A stretch of 30,289 bases of DNA from an uncultured Christensenella sp. (GTDB lineage Bacteria; Bacillota; Clostridia; Christensenellales; Pumilibacteraceae): positions 1 to 30,289 of the forward strand of contig CAJTNI010000021.1 of the NCBI GenBank assembly GCA_910577945.1. The letters run 5' to 3'. Positions within the stretch are counted from its first letter, which is position 1. Every line of letters begins with the position of its first letter. The notes under the pieces are model-generated. The model did not search any database. It saw nothing but the letters and a program-made list of their open reading frames with translations, and was not told where the DNA came from. Below, piece after piece: positions 7,061-15,325 of this stretch. Position numbers and translations under genes: made by a program.

Positions 7061-7658
7061 ATGAGTACGCGAGTAGATAACCTAATCAATGATATTAAGA
7101 ATGCAACAGATCTTTCAATTGATGTCTTGAGGAGATACGAGTTATAATCGGCAACGGTAATTATCCAAGTAACAATATTCAAAATACTGTAGCAACTGTG
7201 GTCTCTATTTATGACAATTACAAAATCTCAAATGCCGCGTTTATGTGCGATACAAAGAATCTAAATTTAGTTTCTATTATAGCATTACTTCTCGATTCTT
7301 GGGATGATGCTATTGAGCTTATAGATAGAATAATTACTAACACACAACCGACAATGTATAAATTTGCAATATATCTTGCTACAAAAAGGATAATGTTAGT
7401 TAACCAAAATAACAATTCAAGAGAATTATATAAGTTTTTTAAAACATATACAAACCACAAAGTGCTATTTGTTGGAGATAAACCCGAAGTCAATTATCAT
7501 AGTTTAGTGAAAAAACAAATATGGATTCAGCATTGTTCGGGATAAACATATGTAAAAAAGGGGGGGCGGAATGTTATGCGTCATACTTTGATCATTCATA
7601 TGGCGGTAATCCGCCACCGCAAATAAATAACATATCAATAGCTGATTTTAAATTGTAA
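7061..7658 (+). pseudogene. Third gene of the mcrBC operon, broken by two frameshifts
   Basis: It starts at ATG 7061 with AAGGA 8 bases upstream, 11 bases after mcrC. The first frame reads MSTRVDNLINDIKNATDLS and stops at 7147 (28 codons). A second frame is open from 7123 to 7545 and contains IIGNGNYPSNNIQN, a long helical middle and HSLVKK. A third frame is open from 7503 to 7658 and contains TNMDSALFGINICKK and ends ISIADFKL. Joined, they give a protein of roughly 205 residues. The shifts fall near 7138-7147 and near the A run at 7510-7519. I do not recognise the family. It could be a genuine pseudogene, or an intact gene if the frameshifts are assembly errors. Position suggests an accessory factor of the restriction system. 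Confidence 0.6.
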
Positions 7659-7699
7659 TTATTATTTCAAAAATACACAATTAACACAACTTTAATAGT

Positions 7700-7739
7700 A
7701 AAATAGCAGGAGCTTGAATACAAGTTCCCGCTATTTTTT
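7700..7739 (+). terminator. Terminator at the end of the restriction operon
   Basis: Seventeen-base imperfect stem (7700-7716/7721-7737) from AAAATAGC to GCTATTTT, with an AATA loop, one mismatch and one wobble, ending in a T6 run. It closes the AT-rich island on its right side, just before GC-rich coding sequence resumes. Confidence 0.85.
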
Positions 7740-7773
7740 GACTCGCCCTTATAAGGTGTATTCCGATTAAAAT

Positions 7774-8589
7774 TTAGGTTTTTGTAAATTCCCTATGGAA
7801 CACTCCTTTGTCCTGCGCGCGCTTTTGCTTGACGCGCTTGACCGCCGCGGCTACAAGCGTCGCAAGACACAGCGCGGCGCACACGCACGCGCACACGAAG
7901 GTGACGAGCGATTTCAGCGTTATGCCGATAAAGAACATGGCGGCGGCGAGCAAAAAGTACCTGACGGTCTTGTCCCTGCCGAGCGCGGCGGAGAATGCGG
8001 CGAAGCGGCTTTTCTTTTTGCGCCCGCGCTTTTCGGGCAGTGCGCCGAGCGCGCCGAACAGCTTGTACACGTCGTCGCCGCTCACGTATTTAAGCTCGAA
8101 ATCGTCCGCGTCTACGGTGGCGGCGGGCGCGACCTTGCAAAATACGACCGCCGAATTTTTGCCGTAGCGCTTGGCTTTGGACACAAGCCGCGCCGCTGTC
8201 CGCGCGCCGAGCGGCGCGTCGTCGAACATGCAAAACGCGGCGCGCTTATCGGTATACACGCCGTTGCCGCGGCGCACGGCGGCAACGCCTTTGGCTTTGA
8301 GCCCGTCGGCGAGCCGCTTTACGGGCGCGATATCGTCCTCGAACATGAACTCGTAGAACATGTCGTCGGCGGCGCGACCGAGCTTGATTTTGCTTTCCCT
8401 GCGCTTGGTCGTAAAGCGCATGAGCACGACGGCGCATGCCGTTACCGCGACGGCGAGAAACGCGGCGATATCGAGCGTCGTGTAGTATCTGAGCACCGCC
8501 GTCGAGGCGAGAAACACGAGCGCCGCGCCGAGCGTGCAATCGACAAATTTCGCAAACTTGCTTTTCATGCTTGTAATTATCGTCGGCAT
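7774..8589 (-). CDS. Four-helix membrane protein of unknown function
   Basis: A 271-residue protein I do not recognise. Two hydrophobic helices near the N-terminus (about 18-35 and 41-58) and two near the C-terminus (about 211-226 and 229-250) flank a central soluble domain of about 150 residues (FMFEDDIAPVKRLADG to VSGDDVYKLFGALG). A basic stretch (KRGRKKKSR) precedes the third helix and the tail is also basic, so both probably sit in the cytoplasm. ATG 8589 is the longest start; ATG 8568 (MKSKFAKF) is equally plausible, and neither has a clear Shine-Dalgarno. It is transcribed away from ywlC, with overlapping promoters between them. Confidence 0.7.
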   Translation of the reverse strand: MPTIITSMKSKFAKFVDCTLGAALVFLASTAVLRYYTTLDIAAFLAVAVTACAVVLMRFTTKRRESKIKLGRAADDMFYEFMFEDDIAPVKRLADGLKAKGVAAVRRGNGVYTDKRAAFCMFDDAPLGARTAARLVSKAKRYGKNSAVVFCKVAPAATVDADDFELKYVSGDDVYKLFGALGALPEKRGRKKKSRFAAFSAALGRDKTVRYFLLAAAMFFIGITLKSLVTFVCACVCAALCLATLVAAAVKRVKQKRAQDKGVFHREFTKT

Positions 8590-8599
8590 GTGCTAAAAT
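8571..8599 (+). promoter_or_regulatory. Promoter of ywlC, overlapping a divergent minus-strand -10
   Basis: TTGTAA (8571-8576), a 17-base spacer and TAAAAT (8594-8599) preceded by TGC, making an extended -10. On the minus strand, TATAAT at 8603-8598 sits over the same bases and could serve the divergent membrane protein gene, though no good -35 accompanies it. The two promoters could not be occupied together. Confidence 0.6.
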
Positions 8600-8639
8600 T
8601 ATACGGATATCAAACGTCGGAGTTTTTACGGAGGTCGCT

Positions 8640-9620
8640 TTGGAAACACGTATTTTACAGCCAACCGAAGAAAACATATCGCTCTGCGCGTCCGTGCTCA
8701 AAGCGGGCGGGCTCGTGGCGTTTCCCACCGAAACGGTGTATGCGCTCGGCGCGGTGGCGACGGACGCCGCCGCGGTAAAAAAAGTGTTCGAGGTAAAGGA
8801 GCGCCCGCTCGACCGCCCGTTGATAGTGGCGGTCGCCGATAAATCGGATATCTCCAAGGTGGTCAAAAGCGTGCCGAAAAAGGCTCAGACGCTTATAGAT
8901 AAATTCATGCCCGGCGCGCTGACGCTGCTTTTCGACCGCGCCGACTGCATTCCCGACGCGGTAACGGCGGGGTCGGACTCGGTGGCGGTGCGCATTCCCG
9001 ACAACAAAATCGCTATCAGACTCATGAAGCTTGCGGGCGCGCCCGTGGTCGTGCCCAGCGCGAACACCTCGAACGGACCCAGCCCCACGCGGGCGAGCCA
9101 CGTGCTCGACGACCTCGACGGCAGGATACGGTACGTACTCGACGGCGGCGAATCCGAGATAGGCATCGAATCGACGGTGGTGGACGTGCGCGTCAATCCG
9201 CCGCTAATACTGCGCGGCGGCGGCGTGCCTGCGGCTGATATAGAAAAAGCAATCGGCAAGGTCGCGTTCAAGCGCGAGGACGCCAAGTCGTCCGACTACG
9301 CGCCGCGCGCCGAGGTTTTGTTTTCGGCGTACTACGACGGCATGCCGCTGTCCGTTTGCGCCAAGTACGACGAGCTTGCCGCCAAGGGCAGAGCGGTGGT
9401 CGTGCTGTGTTTGAACCGCAACCGCGCCGCGTACGGCAATCGCAATACGTACGCCGTGGGCGAGGATTACGCCGAGTACGCGCACAGCCTGTTCGCATGC
9501 TTGCGCCGCGCGGACGCGGAAAATTTCGATACGATAATCGCCGAGGGCGTCCGACCCGACGGCATAGGCGCGTCGCTCATCAACCGATTGGTCAAGATAA
9601 GCCGCGGGCAGATAATTTAG
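8640..9620 (+). CDS. ywlC: Threonylcarbamoyl-AMP synthase (Sua5/YwlC)
   Basis: Makes threonylcarbamoyl-AMP from threonine, bicarbonate and ATP, the first step of the t6A37 modification of ANN-decoding tRNAs; also called tsaC/sua5. The YrdC domain (about 1-205) shows FPTETVYALG (28-37), KERPLDRPLIV (53-63), PSANTSNGPSPT (139-150), GIESTVVDV and LRGGG. A Sua5-specific C-terminal domain (about 225-326) follows. The linker normally reads like PGMKYRHYAP; here only SSDYAPRAEV remains, so the usual histidine is missing. The start is TTG 8640, with GGAGG 5 bases upstream. It stands 22 bases before ywlE. In Bacillus subtilis ywlC, ywlE and ywlF (rpiB) lie near each other upstream of the ATP synthase genes, as here. 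Confidence 0.93.
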   Translation: METRILQPTEENISLCASVLKAGGLVAFPTETVYALGAVATDAAAVKKVFEVKERPLDRPLIVAVADKSDISKVVKSVPKKAQTLIDKFMPGALTLLFDRADCIPDAVTAGSDSVAVRIPDNKIAIRLMKLAGAPVVVPSANTSNGPSPTRASHVLDDLDGRIRYVLDGGESEIGIESTVVDVRVNPPLILRGGGVPAADIEKAIGKVAFKREDAKSSDYAPRAEVLFSAYYDGMPLSVCAKYDELAAKGRAVVVLCLNRNRAAYGNRNTYAVGEDYAEYAHSLFACLRRADAENFDTIIAEGVRPDGIGASLINRLVKISRGQII

Positions 9621-9642
9621 GCGGAACGCGCGGAGGTAACGT

Positions 9643-10119
9643 ATGGCGCAGAACGACAAAGTAAAGATAATTTTCGTGTGCACGGGCAATACGTGCCGTT
9701 CGCCAATGGCGGAATTTTTGTTCAAGGCGTACTTGAAGGAGCGCAAGCGCGCGGGCGACTTTACCGTGACGAGCGCGGGCTTGGAGGCGGGCAAGGGCGA
9801 CGTGATGACGCGTCAGGCGGACGAGGCGCTGACGGCGCTCGGCGTCAAGCATACGCCCGACCGCAAAGCGCGCGTGTTCACCGTGCAAATGTCGCTGGAA
9901 AACGATTTGATAATCGGCATGACCGACGAGCACGCGATGCGCTGCGACAGCGACAACGCGGTGTCGTTTCGCGAGCTTATAGGCAGTCAGATAGCCGACC
10001 CGTACGGACGCAGTACGCAGGTATATCTCGACTGCGCCTCGCAAATGTCCGAGGCGTTCGACGCGATACTCGCGCTCGCCGACAAAAAGCTTTTAGAAAA
10101 GCGCGCGCAGGACGATTGA
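9643..10119 (+). CDS. ywlE: Low-molecular-weight phosphatase, probable protein-arginine phosphatase
   Basis: A 158-residue phosphatase of the LMW-PTP fold. The P-loop is CTGNTCRS, with nucleophile C13 and R19, and the general-acid loop is ADPYGRS with D119. YwlE enzymes carry threonine at the position here occupied by T17, where tyrosine phosphatases have a bulkier aliphatic residue; this favours phosphoarginine as substrate, reversing McsB-type marking for ClpC/ClpP. GGAGG lies 6 bases before the ATG. Neighbours ywlC and rpiB support the ywlE assignment. An ordinary LMW tyrosine phosphatase remains possible. No McsB is in the window. Confidence 0.88.
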   Translation: MAQNDKVKIIFVCTGNTCRSPMAEFLFKAYLKERKRAGDFTVTSAGLEAGKGDVMTRQADEALTALGVKHTPDRKARVFTVQMSLENDLIIGMTDEHAMRCDSDNAVSFRELIGSQIADPYGRSTQVYLDCASQMSEAFDAILALADKKLLEKRAQDD

Positions 10120-10132
10120 CGGCAGGCGTTCG

Positions 10133-10162
10133 TTTAAGACAAACGCGCGCGTTTGTCTTAAA
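10133..10162. repeat. Perfect 30-bp palindrome between ywlE and rpiB
   Basis: TTTAAGACAAACGCG followed directly by its reverse complement (10133-10147/10148-10162). It begins 13 bases after the ywlE stop. RNA would form a very stable stem, but no U run follows, so it is not a classical terminator. It lies 19 bases upstream of the -35 of the next promoter, making a regulator-binding site or transcript 3'-end stabiliser possible. Confidence 0.8.
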
Positions 10163-10180
10163 AAATGTTCGGGCAAACGC

Positions 10181-10209
10181 GTGACAAAGACGGCGAAAAA
10201 TGGTATAAT
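10181..10209 (+). promoter_or_regulatory. Strong promoter for rpiB and the V-ATPase operon
   Basis: GTGACA (10181-10186), a 17-base spacer and TATAAT (10204-10209) preceded by TGG (extended -10). Initiation near 10216 gives a leader of about 100 bases before rpiB. No further strong terminator is seen until 19555, so it can drive ten genes. Confidence 0.75.
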
Positions 10210-10319
10210 ACGTATACAATGTGCGGCGGCGCGAAACGCGACGCGATTATTTTATCGTTGCGGTCGTAAACGCCGCGCGATTGCGCATAATATATCAAAC
10301 GGAAAAAACGAGGTGCAAT

Positions 10320-10760
10320 ATGATTTATATAGCGTGCGACCACGGCGGATTAGAGCTTAAAGCCGCGATAATCAAGGCGCTTGCCGCCAAGGGCGAGCAA
10401 GTAACCGACCTCGGCACGAATACGCCCGATTCCGTCGACTATCCCGATTACGGGTTTGCCGTTGCGGAAAACGCGGTCAAGAACGCCGCCAAGGGCATCG
10501 TTATTTGCAAAACGGGCGTAGGCATGAGCATGTGCGCCAACAAGGTCAAGGGCGCGCGCTGCGCGCTTTGCACCTCCGTCGATATGGCGAGGCTGTGCCG
10601 CGAGCACAACAACGCCAACGTGCTTGCGCTGGGCGCGAGCAACACCGATATCGCTACGGCGCTCGCCATGGTGGAAGCGTTTGTTTCCACCGAGTTTGCG
10701 GGCGGACGGCACGCGGGGCGCGTAGACAAGATTACGCGCTACGAGGAGAGTCATGGCTGA
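10320..10760 (+). CDS. rpiB: Ribose-5-phosphate isomerase B
   Basis: A 146-residue enzyme interconverting ribose 5-phosphate and ribulose 5-phosphate in the pentose phosphate pathway; some family members act on allose or galactose phosphates. Key marks are ACDHGG (5-10), the catalytic-loop CKTGVGMSMCANK (C63, about 63-75), GARCALC and REHNNANVLALG (H96). The ATG at 10320 has GAGG 6 bases upstream; frames reaching further upstream run into the promoter and leader. The last 8 bases overlap the first V-ATPase gene, so the two are translationally coupled. Confidence 0.93.
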   Translation: MIYIACDHGGLELKAAIIKALAAKGEQVTDLGTNTPDSVDYPDYGFAVAENAVKNAAKGIVICKTGVGMSMCANKVKGARCALCTSVDMARLCREHNNANVLALGASNTDIATALAMVEAFVSTEFAGGRHAGRVDKITRYEESHG

Positions 10761-11124
10761 TAAAAAGCAGCAGGTCGAATATGCCGACCGCGAGGAGCTG
10801 GACGCGCAGCTCAACTCCGCAATCGGCGAAATTCTCTCCGCCGAGGAGCAGGCGGGGCGTATAATCGCGCAAGCGGAAGCGTCGGTCAAGGCGATTCAGC
10901 TCGACGGCGCGACGCGCGAACGCGAAATGCGCGATATCGGCGCGAAGAAAATCGCGGCGGAACGCGACGCCGCGCTCAAAGCCGCCGCGGAAACCGCGAG
11001 CGCGGAGTGCGAACGGCGGCTCGCCGAAGTGACCGCCGAGGCGTCGGGCTTGATAAAAGCCAATGCGAAAAAAATACAAGCGATTGCCGACGAGCTTTTC
11101 AAAACGCTCGGGGGAGATAAGTAG
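10753..11124 (+). CDS. ntpF: V/A-type ATPase peripheral stalk subunit (G/H-like)
   Basis: A 123-residue, almost wholly helical, charged protein with long heptad-like stretches (about 10-110). It forms the peripheral stalk with subunit E and holds the catalytic head against the rotor. It is called NtpF in Enterococcus hirae and AhaH or subunit H in archaea. The assignment rests on composition and on being first in an operon whose order matches the E. hirae ntp operon. GAGGAG lies just before the ATG. The start overlaps rpiB by 8 bases and the next gene begins immediately after its stop. Confidence 0.82.
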   Translation: MADKKQQVEYADREELDAQLNSAIGEILSAEEQAGRIIAQAEASVKAIQLDGATREREMRDIGAKKIAAERDAALKAAAETASAECERRLAEVTAEASGLIKANAKKIQAIADELFKTLGGDK

Positions 11125-13143
11125 TTGATAGCACGGGTGTCGCATATTCGGCTCGTGGGGCTTGTCTCCGAGCGCAATAAGCTGATGGACAAGCTCACCG
11201 AGAACGGGCTGTTCGAGGCGCGCGAGACCGATGCGGTGTCTTACGCGCTGCGCCGCGGCGACAGCGCGCTTTACCGCGAGCTTAAACTCAAACAGAGCCG
11301 AGTGTCGTTCGCGCTCGAATTTTTAAAGGCGCGGCATGCCGCAATGTCCGCCGCCTTGGACGCCAACGCGCGCGAGGTAAAGACGGGTAGAGCCGAGCCG
11401 CTCGATTACGTTCTTTCCAAGGAGAAATATTCCGCAACGCGCACGCTAATTACGCGCGCCGATTTTTCGGACGCGCGCGCACGCGAGTACGAGCTGTTGC
11501 ACGTTTGCGACGAGCTGCAAAAGCTGTCGTTCGCGATTGTGGATTGCAAGAACAAGATTAACGAAGTCGGCAACGCTATGCGCGCGTACGAGCCGTACGC
11601 CGCGTCGCCTTTGCGTATGTCCGAATATTCGCGCGGCGGCGATATAGCGCTGTCCGCATACCACAGCCGCACCGCGACCCCGCCCGAGGAGACTCTCGAC
11701 GCGCTGCCTTGCGCGTACGAGCTGCGCCGCGACGACGGCTTGCTTATTATAACTGTGTGCCGCAAATCGGTCGCGGCGGAGATAGACAAGGGCTTGGGCG
11801 CGCTCGGGTACGTCAAGTGCCCGTTCGACGACGACTGCACGGCGACGCAAAAAATCGACGCGCTGCGCGGCGAGCTGAACGACGCGGAACGGCAGGCGAC
11901 GGAGCTTACCAAGGCGGCGTTGGAATACGAAAAGTACGTCAAGGATTTGCGCATACTGTACGACGTAATCGGGCTGGAAATAGAGCGCGCCGAGGCGGAG
12001 CAGCGGTTTTTAAAGACGGACAGCACGTTCGTGCTGGAAGGGTGGTTGCCCGAAGCGGTCGCGGAAGCGACGGTTGCGGGCGTGCGCGAGGTGAGCGACA
12101 GCGCGATTATACAGCTGCTCGCGCCCGAGGAGCGCGACGCGCCGCCGTCTATTGTAGTCAACAGCAAGGTCGTCAAGCCGTACGAGCAGATAACCGACAT
12201 GTACAGCTCGCCGCGGTACAGGGAAATAGACCCCAACCCCATTATGGCGATTTTCTACTTTTTGTTTTTCGGCATAATGATAGGCGACGCGGCGTACGGC
12301 GTCGTGCTCGCAATAGCGGGATTTTTTATCGGCACGTCCAAGCGGTTCGATACGGGCATAAAAAAGCTCGCACTGCTCGTGGGTATGGGCGGAATATCCG
12401 CTATTATCTGGGGCATACTGTTCGGCGGGTATTTCTCGATAAATTTCGGCTTTAAGATTGCGATTTTAATCGACCCTATAAAAGAGCCGTTGCTGTTGCT
12501 CGTATTGAGCATAGGGCTTGGGTGCTTGCAGCTGATTGTGGGTTATATCATTAAGTTTGTCGCGCTGTGTAAGGAAGGCAAGCCGTTTTCGGCGATATTC
12601 GATTGCGGCTCGATACTGTTGCTGTTCGCCGCGCTCGTATTCGTCGTAATCGGCATGCTGCCGTCGCTCGCGCCCATGCTGGGCATAACGGTGAGCTTTG
12701 CGCCGCCGTCCTGGATAGCGATTGTCGCCGCGGCGCTCGCGTTGACGGGGGTGGCGCTCATACTGATATTCGGCGGGCGCAAGAGCAAAAACGTGTTCGG
12801 CAAGGTCGTCGGCGGGTTCAAGGGGCTTTACGGGCTAATCAATATTTTGTCCGATATATTGTCGTACTGCCGACTGTTCGGCTTGTGCTTGGCGAGCTGC
12901 GCGATTGGTTTGGCGTTCAACTCGTTGGGCGATATACTGTTCGGTGTTCCCGTCGTGGGCTACGTCATCGGCGTAATCGTGCTTATACCGCTGCACGCGT
13001 TCAACCTCGGCTTGGGCGTGCTAAGCGCGTACGTTCACGACGCAAGACTGCAATTCTTGGAGTTCTACGGCAAGTTCTACGACGGCGGCGGGCGGTTGTT
13101 CAGCCCGCTGGGCAGTCGTACCAAGTACGTTCGGTACAGTTGA
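11125..13143 (+). CDS. ntpI: V/A-type ATPase subunit I (a-subunit)
   Basis: A 672-residue membrane stator subunit carrying the ion half-channels. The N-terminal half (about 1-365) is cytoplasmic and partly coiled coil. From about 372 (PIMAIFYFLFFGIMIGDAAYG) to about 650 lie the membrane helices. The family's essential arginine is in ILSYCRLFGLCLA (R583), facing the proteolipid ring. The start is TTG 11125, directly after the upstream TAG, with GGGGAG 8 bases before it. It is followed by a 62-base gap before ntpK. Very secure. Confidence 0.95.
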   Translation: MIARVSHIRLVGLVSERNKLMDKLTENGLFEARETDAVSYALRRGDSALYRELKLKQSRVSFALEFLKARHAAMSAALDANAREVKTGRAEPLDYVLSKEKYSATRTLITRADFSDARAREYELLHVCDELQKLSFAIVDCKNKINEVGNAMRAYEPYAASPLRMSEYSRGGDIALSAYHSRTATPPEETLDALPCAYELRRDDGLLIITVCRKSVAAEIDKGLGALGYVKCPFDDDCTATQKIDALRGELNDAERQATELTKAALEYEKYVKDLRILYDVIGLEIERAEAEQRFLKTDSTFVLEGWLPEAVAEATVAGVREVSDSAIIQLLAPEERDAPPSIVVNSKVVKPYEQITDMYSSPRYREIDPNPIMAIFYFLFFGIMIGDAAYGVVLAIAGFFIGTSKRFDTGIKKLALLVGMGGISAIIWGILFGGYFSINFGFKIAILIDPIKEPLLLLVLSIGLGCLQLIVGYIIKFVALCKEGKPFSAIFDCGSILLLFAALVFVVIGMLPSLAPMLGITVSFAPPSWIAIVAAALALTGVALILIFGGRKSKNVFGKVVGGFKGLYGLINILSDILSYCRLFGLCLASCAIGLAFNSLGDILFGVPVVGYVIGVIVLIPLHAFNLGLGVLSAYVHDARLQFLEFYGKFYDGGGRLFSPLGSRTKYVRYS

Positions 13144-13159
13144 TTCGGGTATTTCCTAG

Positions 13160-13165
13160 TATAAT
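13160..13165 (+). promoter_or_regulatory. Possible internal promoter before ntpK
   Basis: A perfect TATAAT in the 62-base ntpI-ntpK gap. TTGATT at 13140-13145 is only 14 bases upstream, shorter than usual, so strength is doubtful. Extra transcription here would suit the high copy number of the proteolipid. Confidence 0.3.
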
Positions 13166-13205
13166 AGGTTGACCATAATATTCTCGGAGAAAGGAGAAAA
13201 ACACA

Positions 13206-13679
13206 ATGAATTGGGGCAATTTTTATGCCATCATGGGCGCGGCGCTCGCCGTAATAGTATCGGGCATCGGCTCGGCAATCGGCGTAGGCAGAGCGGGGCA
13301 AGCGTCCTCGGCGCTGCTTTCCAAACAGCCCGAAAAGTTCGGTACGACCATGATTTTGCAGGTCATGCCGTCCACGCAGGGCTTGTACGGCTTCGTTGTT
13401 GCGTTCATGATGATGATTAAGCTTAACGCGTTCGGCGACATGGTAATGCTCACCGAGCAACAGGGCTGGGTGCTTTTTGCGTACTGCCTGCCAATCGCAA
13501 TCGTCGGTTTGATTTCGGCAATCATGCAGGGCAACGTAGCTATCGGCTGCATCAACCTCGTAGGCAAGCAGGAAAACCAAATCGGTCATGCGATACCTAT
13601 GCTCGTTCTCGTCGAGATTTTCGCCATATTCGCGTTTATCGTATCCATTCTCGGCGTAATGCTCTTGAAAGTAGCGTAA
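13206..13679 (+). CDS. ntpK: V/A-type ATPase proteolipid subunit K, Na+-type ligands
   Basis: A 157-residue rotor-ring proteolipid made of two fused helical hairpins (four membrane helices). The ion-site residues known from E. hirae NtpK have counterparts: PSTQGLYGF (T57, Q58), SAIMQGN (Q108) and VLVEIFAI (E137). The spacing between Q108 and E137 (29) equals that of the E. hirae pair. This predicts Na+ rather than H+ coupling. The single carboxylate is in the second hairpin, as in V-type 16-kDa proteolipids. AAGGAG is 9 bases upstream of the ATG. The subunit call is very secure; coupling ion is inference. Confidence 0.96.
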   Translation: MNWGNFYAIMGAALAVIVSGIGSAIGVGRAGQASSALLSKQPEKFGTTMILQVMPSTQGLYGFVVAFMMMIKLNAFGDMVMLTEQQGWVLFAYCLPIAIVGLISAIMQGNVAIGCINLVGKQENQIGHAIPMLVLVEIFAIFAFIVSILGVMLLKVA

Positions 13680-13681
13680 CA

Positions 13682-14269
13682 ATGCAGGGCAAGGAAAAAA
13701 TTATCGACGATATACTGTCGGCGGCGCGCAAGACCGCGGCGGCTATGATTGACGAGGCGACGGCGGAACGCGACGCGGCGGTTGACGCGTTGCGCGCGGA
13801 GCTGGAAAAATCGGCGGCGCAGGCGGCGGAAAAAACGCGCGCGGCGGCGGACGCGGTATATGCGGGGCAGGTCAAGCTCGGCGAGCTCGAATCGGGCAAG
13901 CTCATGCTCAAAGCCAAGCAGGATTGCGTGGCGGCGGTGTACGCGGCGGTGCGCGAAAAGATACTCGCGCAGAGCGACGCGCAGTACCTCGCGCTTTTGC
14001 AAAAGCTGATTGTGCGTTATTGCGAGGACGGCGACGAGGTGGTCGCCGCCGGCGCGGACGCAAAGCGCGTGACGGCGGCATGGGTCAAGAAGGTGTCGAC
14101 GGCGGCAAAGAAAAAGCTTACGCTGTCGGCGGCGCGCGGCGAGTTCGCGGGCGGCGTGATTTTGCGCAACGCCAAATACGACCGCGACTTGACCGTGGAC
14201 GAGCTAATCGCCGACCTCAAAGACCGCACGGAAAGCGAGGTCGCGAAAAAGCTGGGGCTTTGCCAATGA
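13682..14269 (+). CDS. ntpE: V/A-type ATPase subunit E
   Basis: A 195-residue peripheral stalk subunit pairing with the G/H-like protein. The N-terminal two thirds form an alanine/glutamate-rich helix (about 5-90). The C-terminal globular part (about 95-195) contains GEFAGGVILRNAKYDRDLTVDELIADL, the recognisable end of the family. It begins two bases after the ntpK stop with only a weak Shine-Dalgarno, so it probably depends on coupled translation. Its stop overlaps the ntpC start (ATGA). Confidence 0.9.
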   Translation: MQGKEKIIDDILSAARKTAAAMIDEATAERDAAVDALRAELEKSAAQAAEKTRAAADAVYAGQVKLGELESGKLMLKAKQDCVAAVYAAVREKILAQSDAQYLALLQKLIVRYCEDGDEVVAAGADAKRVTAAWVKKVSTAAKKKLTLSAARGEFAGGVILRNAKYDRDLTVDELIADLKDRTESEVAKKLGLCQ

Positions 14270-15186
14270 GTTTTTCAACTAAAATCTATGCGAACGCGCT
14301 TGCGCAGGCGGCGTCGGCGCGGCTGGACGGCGCGCGATTGCGTCGGCTAATCGAGGCGAAAACGCTCGCCGACGCATTCAAAATGCTCGGCGATTACGGC
14401 TTTTCGTACGAGAGCGGCATGACGGTGGACGGCTTTATCATAGCCGAAACAAATCGGCTGATTGAGTTCGTCGAGGACGCGGCGGCGAGTAAAAAAGCGG
14501 CGGACGCGCTGACGGCGCGGTTTTGGTACAACAACGTCAAGCTCGCGTATAAGTCGAGGTTTACGGACGTGCCCGCCGACGGGTACTATAACGTGGGCGA
14601 CTACGCGGCGATTGCGCACGGCGATTACGACGCAGCGAGCAAGCGTTTGGCGGCGGCGCTCGAAGAGCTGGACGCCGCGGGCGAGCGCAGCCCGCAGGCG
14701 ATAGATTTAAAGCTGACGCGCATCATGTACGAGGACGTTTTGGCATGCGGCATTCAGTCGGTGCGTAGGTATTTCAAGGCGGAAATCGACCTCAAAAACA
14801 TACTTGCCGCGGCGCGCATGCGCAAGCTGGGCGTGCGGCGCGACGAGCTGGTGCGGGGCGGCGGCGTGCCCGTATCGCTAATCGAGGAGGCTATGAATGC
14901 CGACGGGTTCGCCGACGTATTGCAGAACACGCGGTACGCCGAGCTTGTCGAACGGCTGGACGACGACAAGTTTGCCGAGCTGTGGAGTTTCGAGCTCGCG
15001 TCCGACGATTATCTGTATTGCCTGACCGATTCGACGGTGGCGAATATGACGTCGTACGCGCCATTTCTCAACTACTACACGCAAACGCTTATCGAGCTGA
15101 AAACGCTTAAAACCGCGCTTGTTTGTATTAAGACCGACGCGCGCGATATGTTCTATAAGCGCATGCCCGCGCTGTATAAAGACTAG
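14266..15186 (+). CDS. ntpC: V/A-type ATPase subunit C
   Basis: A 306-residue soluble connector (V0 d-type) joining the proteolipid ring to the central stalk. It opens with KIYANALAQAASARLDGARLRRL and shows the family's repeated helical layout, including LIEFVEDA, ARFWYNNVKLAYKSRF and YFKAEIDLKNI. The ATG at 14266 overlaps the ntpE stop by 4 bases; a much longer frame is open upstream but only because of the GC-rich shadow of ntpE. A 139-base gap follows before the F subunit, holding no gene and no convincing terminator. Confidence 0.9.
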   Translation: MSFSTKIYANALAQAASARLDGARLRRLIEAKTLADAFKMLGDYGFSYESGMTVDGFIIAETNRLIEFVEDAAASKKAADALTARFWYNNVKLAYKSRFTDVPADGYYNVGDYAAIAHGDYDAASKRLAAALEELDAAGERSPQAIDLKLTRIMYEDVLACGIQSVRRYFKAEIDLKNILAAARMRKLGVRRDELVRGGGVPVSLIEEAMNADGFADVLQNTRYAELVERLDDDKFAELWSFELASDDYLYCLTDSTVANMTSYAPFLNYYTQTLIELKTLKTALVCIKTDARDMFYKRMPALYKD

Positions 15187-15325
15187 CAGCGCGTTTGAAA
15201 GCCATTAGTCACGGAATACGGACTACGCCGTCATGTAAGTGGACATTCACGCCGCTTTGATAATCGCTGTCCGTGCCGTGCGACGGTGCTTTTAAAATAC
15301 TATTATGTGAGGACTCGTTTATAAG

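Noticed and set aside
2975..7798. TCCCTATG words near both edges of the AT-rich island as att sites
   Set aside because: The 8-base match is in inverted orientation and too short; attachment sites of an integrated element should be direct repeats.
13924..14265. Extension of the ntpC frame upstream into ntpE
   Set aside because: The extra 114 codons are arginine/glycine-rich shadow sequence. The ATG at 14266 overlaps the ntpE stop and opens on the family's true N-terminus.
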